Shown here: one piece after another, positions 1 to 5,275 of the stretch
Layout: every line of letters starts with the position of its first letter
Numbering within the stretch: position 1 is the stretch's first letter
Assembly (NCBI GenBank): GCA_047632595.1
Contig: JBLIDK010000074.1
Location: 1-7,024 of the forward strand
Reading direction: 5' to 3'
Length of the DNA: 7,024 bases
Source: JBLIDK01 sp047632595
GTDB lineage: Bacteria > Bacteroidota > Bacteroidia > Sphingobacteriales > Sphingobacteriaceae
Translations under genes and position numbers: made by a program
The notes under the pieces: model-generated
Database searches by the model: none
The model's input: the letters and a program-made list of their open reading frames with translations, nothing else
Told to the model about the DNA's origin: nothing

Positions 1-555
1 AATTAGTTCCATCAACTCTTTCGAGGTTGAATACATTGCATGCGGAGTAATTGAAGCGGATAAGCCTTTTTGCTCAAATCGATCTTTTAACTCTAAACGT
101 TCATCAAAAACAGCTTGGGCTCTGCCCGGTGAAAAACCAAATGCTTCTACAAACGTGTGGTAGTATAAATTACCTTTTTGTTTTTGTTTTATGGTATGGT
201 GAGTGTTACTAATATCTCCTACAGCAACAATACCAGCATCAACCATTTCCTTTTCAGCTTCTTCAATTGCTTTAAGAATTTGATCTGAAGTTTTACGGCG
301 TTGTTTTTGAACTCCCTGAATAAACTTTACTAAACCTGTTTTCTTAGAAATTGCTCCTTTTAGATGACTGAGCTCTAAGTGGCAATGAGTATTTACAAAG
401 CCCGGACAAATTATTCCGCTATAACGCTCAACTTTTTCGAAAGGTTGTAAATCTGTAATGTCTAAAATAGTGCCGTCAGCATCCAATATAATCACAGCAT
501 CCTGACGTGGCTCAGAATCTAAAGTAAAAATATAGTCGGCGGTTATCTTTTTCAT
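1..555 (-). CDS. Amidohydrolase-family metal-dependent hydrolase (N-terminal 185 residues, truncated by window edge)
   Basis: An open frame reads leftward from the ATG at 555-553 to the first base of the window without a stop, giving 185 residues. The start MKKITADYIFTLDSEP and a short beta-rich N-terminal part are typical of the amidohydrolase superfamily (cytosine deaminase/chlorohydrolase-like branch). The metal-binding HxH is H57/H59 in PGFVNTHCHLELS, followed by a helical stretch and a SNTHHT segment near 117-122. E136 lies in HTFVEAFG, and a third probable metal-ligand His is H172 in TPHAMYS. The family usually has about 380-450 residues, so over half is missing, including the later Asp ligand. 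The exact substrate cannot be told. The HLELSHLKG motif also resembles aminodeoxyfutalosine deaminases of the alternative menaquinone pathway, which is only one possibility. The gene starts 22 nt after the birA stop on the same strand, with no exact promoter box between them, so it is probably co-transcribed with birA. Confidence 0.85.
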   Translation of the reverse strand, partial: MKKITADYIFTLDSEPRQDAVIILDADGTILDITDLQPFEKVERYSGIICPGFVNTHCHLELSHLKGAISKKTGLVKFIQGVQKQRRKTSDQILKAIEEAEKEMVDAGIVAVGDISNTHHTIKQKQKGNLYYHTFVEAFGFSPGRAQAVFDERLELKDRFEQKGLSASITPHAMYSTSKELMELI

Positions 556-577
556 CTTATTCTATAACTAAAAAACG

Positions 578-1393
578 TTACTGTGGTTTTAAAAGAAAGT
601 TAATTTCCTTAGTAGCAAATTCTTGAACGCTACCTTTAATTAATACTTCCAATTGCCCCTTTTCATTTACATCAATAATTTTCCCTTGTACCTTTTGAGC
701 CTTTATTTCAAATTCTCTAATTTCATTATAGCCAAAAAGGTGGTTCAAATATGTAGTGTCGATGCTTTTATTCTTTTGGTTTATGCCTTGAAGATAATAT
801 TTTTCTATTTCCAACAAGATTTTGGGCAGTATTTCTTTTCTGTTAAAAAACTTTTCCCCTTCTATATGCAATGATGTTGCACCTTTTGTGCCTTCAAAAA
901 TAACTTGATTTATATTTAGTCCAATTCCAACAACAATTCCATCGGCCAACCCTTTTTTTACTTTCGTTTCAATTAAAATTCCACAAACTTTTTCTTCGCC
1001 AATTAGAATATCATTTGGCCATTTTATTTTCAACTTGTTTTGTTTTTCAACGTAAAGATAGGACTGCAAAACATTAGTTATAGCTATTGATATCAGTTTG
1101 TTAAGGGTAAATACTTCTGTGGAAAGATTTAGTTTTACATCAAAATAAATGCTAAACAATAAGTTTGCATTTCGCTCAGATTCCCAAAATGCACCTTGCT
1201 GCCCTTTCCCATTTCGTTGAAAATCGGTAAAAACTACCGTGCCGTCCGCAATTTTTCCGTTATTTGCAGCTAACAATTCTAGCAAATAGTTGTTAGTTGA
1301 ATTGAGTTCAGATTTATAAATGTAATTCTGTCCAATAAAATTGGTATGTAGGTCAATGCTTTGCAAAAGATTTCCATATTTTTGCCGTTCCAA
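578..1393 (-). CDS. birA: Biotin--[acetyl-CoA-carboxylase] ligase, ligase-only type without DNA-binding domain
   Basis: This enzyme activates biotin with ATP to biotinoyl-AMP and attaches it to a lysine of the biotin carboxyl carrier protein in the cytoplasm. Visible motifs are STN at 32-34, the biotinoyl-AMP loop NGKGQQGAFW at 61-70, KWPND at 124-128, K135 in EKVCGILIE (equivalent of the catalytic-site Lys of E. coli BirA) and VVGIGLNIN at 154-162. A short C-terminal SH3-like domain covers about 225-268. There is no N-terminal helix-turn-helix, so it should not act as a biotin repressor. The loop that reads GRGRRG in E. coli is GKGQQG here. The start is uncertain because the frame has no ATG upstream of the core. 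The longest start is a TTG at 1393-1391, directly preceded by an in-frame TAA. A second TTG at 1366-1364 (codon 10) has GGAAA shortly upstream and would give 262 residues, which fits the family better. Its start lies 13 nt from the divergent rsfS. Confidence 0.93.
   Translation of the reverse strand: MERQKYGNLLQSIDLHTNFIGQNYIYKSELNSTNNYLLELLAANNGKIADGTVVFTDFQRNGKGQQGAFWESERNANLLFSIYFDVKLNLSTEVFTLNKLISIAITNVLQSYLYVEKQNKLKIKWPNDILIGEEKVCGILIETKVKKGLADGIVVGIGLNINQVIFEGTKGATSLHIEGEKFFNRKEILPKILLEIEKYYLQGINQKNKSIDTTYLNHLFGYNEIREFEIKAQKVQGKIIDVNEKGQLEVLIKGSVQEFATKEINFLLKPQ
1377..1384 (+). promoter_or_regulatory. Candidate -7 box (TATTTTTG) for the rsfS-ftsH operon, inside the 5' end of birA
   Basis: The octamer matches the Bacteroidota -7 consensus TAnnTTTG exactly and ends 22 nt before the rsfS ATG, which would leave a leader of roughly 15 nt. 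Only 13 nt separate birA and rsfS, so any promoter for rsfS must lie within birA, as this box does. No TTG sits at the expected 17-23 nt upstream; a weaker ATG at 1356-1358 is 18 nt away. An alternative is TTG at 1302-1304 with TAATTCTG at 1323-1330, spacing 18 and one mismatch in the -7 box. Both are inferred from sequence only. Confidence 0.35.
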
Positions 1394-1407
1394 TTAACAG
1401 CAATTAA
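1392..1407. repeat. Two AATTAA direct repeats spanning the birA/rsfS divergent gap
   Basis: AATTAA occurs at 1392-1397 and again at 1402-1407, ten bases apart, which is about one helical turn. The pair covers the TTG start of birA, the whole 13-nt gap and the first base of the rsfS ATG. Such an arrangement could be an operator acting on both directions, but the motif is simple and AT-rich and could be chance. No regulator gene is in the window. Confidence 0.3.
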
Positions 1408-1778
1408 TGCGTAAAGCTATAAAAACCTTAAGTTCTAAAAAGTTATCTGATCTTGTAATTCTAGGAATGCAAGAAAAAAAGGGAAATGATATAGTTTCAC
1501 TTGACTTGCAAAAAATTGAAGGTGCTTCTTGCGATTATTTTATAATTTGTCACGGCGATTCTGATGTTCAAGTTAGAGCAATAGCAGATTCGGTAGAAGA
1601 CTACGTAGAAAAAGAATGTGGGCAAACTCCTCGGCACAAAGAGGGTTTAGCGCTTTGCGATTGGGTATTGATTGATTATTTTGATGTAGTTGTGCATATA
1701 TTTTTGAAAACAAAAAGAGAATATTACGGTGTGGAAGACTTATGGGGTGATGCAAAAACAAAGCATTACAAAATATAG
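1407..1778 (+). CDS. rsfS: Ribosome silencing factor RsfS (Iojap/YbeB family)
   Basis: RsfS binds ribosomal protein uL14 on the 50S subunit and blocks joining with 30S, lowering translation when nutrients are short. The 123 residues match the family length of about 105-130. Recognisable parts are the core SCDYFIICHGDSDVQVRAIAD at 41-61, the EG pair at 79-80, WVLIDYFDVVVHIF at 86-99 and the closing REYYGVEDLWGDA at 104-116. The C-terminal KHYKI tail is short. The ATG has no Shine-Dalgarno sequence, as is common in Bacteroidota, and the frame has no better start. It heads the rightward gene string: its TAG stop is followed 20 nt later by ftsH. The pairing of rsfS with ftsH, with birA divergent, is an arrangement I recall from other Bacteroidota; this is from memory, not from a search. 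Confidence 0.96.
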   Translation: MRKAIKTLSSKKLSDLVILGMQEKKGNDIVSLDLQKIEGASCDYFIICHGDSDVQVRAIADSVEDYVEKECGQTPRHKEGLALCDWVLIDYFDVVVHIFLKTKREYYGVEDLWGDAKTKHYKI

Positions 1779-1780
1779 TC

Positions 1781-1795
1781 TTAATTGAGGATTAA
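1781..1795 (+). promoter_or_regulatory. Shine-Dalgarno-like GAGG of ftsH set in the loop of a small AT hairpin
   Basis: TTAAT (1781-1785) and ATTAA (1791-1795) can pair, with TGAGG (1786-1790) as the loop. GAGG at 1787-1790 lies 8 nt before the ftsH ATG, a good ribosome-binding spacing. It is the clearest Shine-Dalgarno-like site in front of any forward gene here; the other starts have none. The five-pair, all-AU stem is weak, so the hairpin itself may not form stably. Confidence 0.35.
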
Positions 1796-1798
1796 CAA

Positions 1799-3862
1799 AT
1801 GGCGAAAAAAGAGCAAGTAAAATCAAGTCCCAAAAAGGGAAAAGGCAAAAAACCAGTTATGATTAAGCCTAAATTCAATTTCTATTGGATTTACGCAATT
1901 TTATTAATCGGGTTTTTGGGTTTCAATTACCTTTATTCTGGAAGTCAAGCGAAAGAAGTTTCATTTCAACGATTTAAAACTGAAATGCTTGAAAATCAGG
2001 ATGTGAAAAAAGTTGAAGCATTTAAACAAGGTGATCTTTATAGAATTGACATCTACATAAAAAACGACCGTTTAAGTCAAGAGAAGTACAAAGATCTTGA
2101 CAAAGACAAGGCCGTTTTTAATAGTGGCGCAAACCCTCACTACTACTTTACTGAAGGTTCTGTTGAAACATTCAATCTTAAAATGGATGAGGCTCAGGCT
2201 AAATTCTCTCAAGATGAGCGTGTTGAGATTCGCTATGTTTCAAAAAACAATTGGTTTGACGATGCTCTTAGCTGGATTATTCCGATTGGTATTATGGTTG
2301 TTATTTGGATTTTCTTAATGAAAAGACTCAGTGGCGGCGGCGGTGGTGCCGGTGGCCAAATATTTAATATTGGAAAATCAAAGGCAACACTTTTTGATAA
2401 AGACACACAGGTAAATTTAACTTTTGATGATGTTGCTGGATTAGATGAAGCAAAAGTAGAGATTAGAGAAGTAGTGGATTTTCTTAAAAGTCCAGAAAAA
2501 TATACAGGCTTAGGTGGTAAAATTCCCAAGGGAGTGTTACTTGTAGGACCTCCAGGAACGGGTAAAACAATGTTAGCGAAGGCAGTAGCTGGAGAGGCAA
2601 AAGTTCCTTTCTTCTCCATTTCAGGTTCTGATTTTGTAGAAATGTTTGTTGGAGTTGGTGCTTCTAGAGTGCGTGACTTATTTAAGCAAGCTCGTGAAAA
2701 AGCTCCTTGTATTATTTTTATTGATGAGATTGATGCAATTGGTAGAAGTAGAGGAAAAAATCAAGTAGTTGGTGGAAATGATGAACGTGAGAACACCTTA
2801 AATCAGCTATTAGTTGAAATGGATGGTTTCTTAACCGATTCTGGTGTAATCATTATGGCAGCAACAAACCGTCCTGATGTGTTAGACAGTGCCTTATTAC
2901 GACCAGGAAGATTTGACAGACAAATTTCTATTGACAAACCAGATTTACTTGAACGTACTGCTATTTTCAAAGTGCATTTAAAGCCTTTAAAAGTTGCTAA
3001 ATCGGTTGATGCTGAGAAACTTTCAGCTCAAACTCCAGGGTTTGCAGGTGCAGAAATTGCTAATGTTTGTAACGAAGCAGCTTTAATCGCAGCGCGTAAG
3101 GACAAGAAAAGCATTGAAATGGACGATTTCAATGATGCAGTAGATAGAGTAATTGGTGGACTGGAAAAGAAAAACAAAATAATATCTCCCGACGAGAAGA
3201 AAATTGTTGCTTACCACGAAGCAGGTCACGCTATTGCAGGTTGGTTCTTAGAACATGCCGATCCTTTGGTAAAAGTAAGTATCGTTCCAAGAGGAATTGC
3301 GGCATTAGGTTATGCACAGTATCTCCCTAAAGAACAATATTTATATACCACTGAACAGTTAATGGACGGAATGTGCATGACTATGGGCGGTAGAGTGGCT
3401 GAAGAATTAACTTTCAAGAAAATTTCAACTGGAGCTCAAAATGATTTAGAGCGCATAACTAAATTGGCTTATGCAATGGTTACCATGTATGGGATGAATA
3501 AAAAGGTTGGATATCTTTCATTTAACCAACAAGGTAGTGAGTATAATTTCACTAAGCCTTTTTCTGAGAAAACTGCCGATTTAATTGATGAGGAAGTTAG
3601 AGCCTTAGTTAATGAAGTGCACGCTACGACTACTAAATTATTAAAATCTAAAAAGAAGGAATTAGAAGCTATTGCTCAAAAACTTTTAGAAAAAGAGCTT
3701 TTATTTAAGAGTGATTTAGAAGAATTAATTGGAGTGCGACCTACTTTTAATGCAGAAGGTAAGATTATAGTTAAAAAAGCATTAGAAGCTAAAGATTTGC
3801 CTTCAACTAATGGAAAAGATAAATCTTCTCCAGCAATTGATGCAAGTAAATCAAAAACATAA
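1799..3862 (+). CDS. ftsH: ATP-dependent zinc metalloprotease FtsH
   Basis: FtsH is a hexameric inner-membrane AAA+ protease that extracts and degrades membrane and short-lived cytosolic proteins. The 687 residues begin with a Lys-rich cytoplasmic tail (1-26), then TM1 (about 28-46), a periplasmic domain (about 47-152) and TM2 (about 155-175). A Gly-rich linker follows (SGGGGGAGG, 178-186). The AAA+ module shows Walker A GPPGTGKT at 250-257, pore loop FVG at 283-285, Walker B IIFIDEID at 305-312, and a second region of homology with RPGRFDR at 368-374 carrying the arginine fingers. The peptidase domain has zinc ligands H473 and H477 in HEAGH, with D549 in TGAQNDLE as the likely third ligand. 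The last 40 residues are a Lys/Ser-rich low-complexity tail. All catalytic residues are present, so it should be active. It follows rsfS by 20 nt and precedes the LUD gene by 2 nt, suggesting one transcript. A further TATTTTTG box at 1699-1706 inside rsfS could give it its own promoter. Confidence 0.98.
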   Translation: MAKKEQVKSSPKKGKGKKPVMIKPKFNFYWIYAILLIGFLGFNYLYSGSQAKEVSFQRFKTEMLENQDVKKVEAFKQGDLYRIDIYIKNDRLSQEKYKDLDKDKAVFNSGANPHYYFTEGSVETFNLKMDEAQAKFSQDERVEIRYVSKNNWFDDALSWIIPIGIMVVIWIFLMKRLSGGGGGAGGQIFNIGKSKATLFDKDTQVNLTFDDVAGLDEAKVEIREVVDFLKSPEKYTGLGGKIPKGVLLVGPPGTGKTMLAKAVAGEAKVPFFSISGSDFVEMFVGVGASRVRDLFKQAREKAPCIIFIDEIDAIGRSRGKNQVVGGNDERENTLNQLLVEMDGFLTDSGVIIMAATNRPDVLDSALLRPGRFDRQISIDKPDLLERTAIFKVHLKPLKVAKSVDAEKLSAQTPGFAGAEIANVCNEAALIAARKDKKSIEMDDFNDAVDRVIGGLEKKNKIISPDEKKIVAYHEAGHAIAGWFLEHADPLVKVSIVPRGIAALGYAQYLPKEQYLYTTEQLMDGMCMTMGGRVAEELTFKKISTGAQNDLERITKLAYAMVTMYGMNKKVGYLSFNQQGSEYNFTKPFSEKTADLIDEEVRALVNEVHATTTKLLKSKKKELEAIAQKLLEKELLFKSDLEELIGVRPTFNAEGKIIVKKALEAKDLPSTNGKDKSSPAIDASKSKT

Positions 3863-3864
3863 CT

Positions 3865-4506
3865 ATGGATCCACGTAGTGCGAAGGAAAAAGTATTAAAA
3901 AATGTTAGAAGGGCATTAATCCAAAAAACGGACATCCCTTTTGACCAGCTTGACCAAAACGGTCCAATTTTTAGTGAATTGAAAGATTCATTAGATGTGG
4001 AATTTGCACAACAATTTTCAATTGCAGGAGGACAATTTATTTACTGCGAAAATGGAGAAGCCTTACTAGAGCAATTTGCCGAGTTAGTAAAAGTTAAAAA
4101 GTGGGAAGATATTCATTGTTATGAAGACTCACTTGTTGATGTTTTGCAGGCAAGTAAGGTTGAACTACATACTACTAGAAAAGACATATTAAAGGCCCAT
4201 GTGGGAATAACTACCTGCGAAGCATTGATTGCTCGCAGCGGCAGCATACTAGTCTCTAGCAACACAAAAAGCGGTCGTTTACTTAGCATTTATCCTGAAG
4301 TTCACATTTGCGTGGCTTTTACCTCTCAAATTGTATCAGAAATTGCCGATGCTTTGAAGGTTGTGAAAAAGCGTCATAGTAAGATTCCATCAAACCTTTC
4401 GCTGGTAACAGGTCCAAGTAGAACGGCTGATATTGAAAAAGAATTGGTTCTTGGGGCGCACGGTCCAAAGGAAATCTATACCCTTCTTGTTGACGATGCC
4501 CAATAA
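3865..4506 (+). CDS. Orphan LUD-domain protein (LutC/YkgG family)
   Basis: The 213-residue protein has the features of the LUD (LutC/YkgG) family: an N-terminal helix KEKVLKNVRRAL at 7-18, the central TTCEALIARSGSILVSS at 116-132, then GPSRTADIE at 183-191 and LGAHGP at 196-201. In Bacillus, LutC works with LutA and LutB in lactate oxidation to pyruvate. Neither LutA nor LutB (the iron-sulfur partners) is encoded nearby, so a lactate role is not supported by context and the function remains open. The GPSRTADIE/GAHGP pair is the usual signature of the family's C-terminal half. No signal peptide or membrane segment is seen, so it is cytoplasmic. The ATG is 2 nt after the ftsH stop with no Shine-Dalgarno sequence, which suggests translational coupling to ftsH. 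An alternative label is simply 'lactate utilization protein C-like'. Confidence 0.9.
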   Translation: MDPRSAKEKVLKNVRRALIQKTDIPFDQLDQNGPIFSELKDSLDVEFAQQFSIAGGQFIYCENGEALLEQFAELVKVKKWEDIHCYEDSLVDVLQASKVELHTTRKDILKAHVGITTCEALIARSGSILVSSNTKSGRLLSIYPEVHICVAFTSQIVSEIADALKVVKKRHSKIPSNLSLVTGPSRTADIEKELVLGAHGPKEIYTLLVDDAQ

Positions 4507-4521
4507 ATTGTGTTAGTTTTG
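4490..4521 (+). promoter_or_regulatory. Probable Bacteroidota-type promoter for the lpxH-like gene (TTG-N21-TAGTTTTG)
   Basis: TTG at 4490-4492 is followed after 21 nt by TAGTTTTG at 4514-4521, a full match to the described Flavobacterium consensus TTG-(17-23)-TAnnTTTG. It is the only one of the seven exact -7 boxes I found by eye on the + strand between 1377 and 7024 that also has a correctly spaced TTG. The box ends 7 nt before the ATG at 4529, so the transcript would start at or within a few bases of the start codon. It overlaps the end of the LUD gene. Expression would let the downstream genes be made independently of ftsH. Confidence 0.5.
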
Positions 4522-4528
4522 AAAACAC

Positions 4529-5275
4529 ATGGGCACTACAATTTATTTTGCATCTGATTTTCACCTAGGATCACCAAATCCTGAAGAAAGCCGCATCCGA
4601 GAAAAGAAAATTGTTCGTTGGCTTGACACCTGCATTCACGATATGCATTCGCTTTACCTTATGGGCGATGTATTTGACTTTTGGTTTGAATACAAAAAAG
4701 TTGTTCCAAAAGGGTATTTACGTTTATTCGGTAAACTTGCTGAAATAGCAGATGCAAGTATTCCTATTCATTTCTTTCCAGGTAACCACGATATGTGGAT
4801 GAAAGGCTACTTGACAGATGAATTGAATATTCAACTGCACTTTAACCCTGTAGAGATTGAGTTAATGGGTAAATCTTTTTACCTCGCTCATGGCGATGGC
4901 TTAGGTCCTGGTGATAAAAATTACAAGTTGCTTAAAAAAGTGTTTGCTAGTCCGTTTTGCCAATGGCTTTATGCAAGGTTACACCCTAACTTAGCTTTAG
5001 GAATAGCAGACTATTGGAGTTCAAAAAGTAGAGCCTCTCAAGGCGATGTTCAAACATTTTTGGGAGAAGACAAGGAGTGGCTGATTCAACATTCAAAAGA
5101 AATACTGGAAACAAAGCACTTCGATTACTTTGTTTATGGCCACAGACATTTGCCATTAACGGTTCCTTTAAACGATAAAAGCACCTATATAAACCTGGGA
5201 GATTGGATTCGCTATTTTACTTTTGCCAAGTTTGATGGTCAAAAGCTAGAACTAATAGAATTTAATGAGAAATAA
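4529..5275 (+). CDS. lpxH: LpxH-like calcineurin-type metallophosphoesterase (probable UDP-2,3-diacylglucosamine diphosphatase)
   Basis: The 248 residues show the full dinuclear-metal phosphoesterase set: D10 and H12 in SDFHLG, D47 and D50 in GDVFDFW, GNHD at 85-88, H121 in AHGD and GHRH at 204-207. LpxH enzymes cleave UDP-2,3-diacylglucosamine to lipid X and UMP at the inner face of the cytoplasmic membrane, in lipid A synthesis. The insert around 142-168 (CQWLYARLHP, ADYWSSKSR) matches the lipid-binding cap region of this group. It departs from E. coli LpxH in having GNHD instead of GNRD and GHRH instead of GHTH, so the substrate is less certain than the enzyme class. Upstream in frame is a TGA three codons before the ATG, so the start is forced. 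No Shine-Dalgarno sequence is present; the short inverted repeat GTGTT (4510-4514)/AACAC (4524-4528) abuts the ATG. Its last 11 nt overlap the next gene. Confidence 0.85.
   Translation: MGTTIYFASDFHLGSPNPEESRIREKKIVRWLDTCIHDMHSLYLMGDVFDFWFEYKKVVPKGYLRLFGKLAEIADASIPIHFFPGNHDMWMKGYLTDELNIQLHFNPVEIELMGKSFYLAHGDGLGPGDKNYKLLKKVFASPFCQWLYARLHPNLALGIADYWSSKSRASQGDVQTFLGEDKEWLIQHSKEILETKHFDYFVYGHRHLPLTVPLNDKSTYINLGDWIRYFTFAKFDGQKLELIEFNEK
5218..5225 (+). promoter_or_regulatory. Candidate -7 box (TACTTTTG) ahead of the secreted-protein gene
   Basis: An exact TAnnTTTG match lies inside the end of the lpxH-like gene, ending 39 nt before the ATG at 5265. The expected -33 TTG is absent; CTG at 5195-5197 is 20 nt upstream. 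As a single octamer in AT-rich coding sequence it is weak evidence, supported mainly by its position shortly before a start. Confidence 0.25.

Noticed and set aside
653..874. 73-codon open frame on the plus strand inside birA
   Set aside because: It is an AT-rich shadow of conserved BirA sequence, rich in Phe/Tyr/Leu, with no recognisable domain or upstream signal.
1781..1795. TTAAT/ATTAA inverted repeat as a terminator between rsfS and ftsH
   Set aside because: The stem is five AT pairs with no GC and no U-run follows it, so it cannot act as an intrinsic terminator. It is better read as a ribosome-site context.
2233..2619. 128-codon open frame on the minus strand inside ftsH
   Set aside because: It is antisense to conserved FtsH coding sequence, and its Pro-rich run is the reverse reading of the Gly linker. 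No family motif is seen.
3661..3791. 11-nt direct repeat ATTAGAAGCTA at 3661 and 3781
   Set aside because: Both copies encode Leu-Glu-Ala in the helical C-terminal part of FtsH. Codon bias explains it, and there is no larger repeat unit.
4510..4528. GTGTT/AACAC inverted repeat as a terminator after the LUD gene
   Set aside because: The stem is only five pairs, there is no U tract after it and the next ATG begins at once. It overlaps the promoter box instead.
4319..4564. 81-codon minus-strand open frame spanning the LUD/lpxH junction
   Set aside because: It runs against two conserved genes and shows no family features or promoter.
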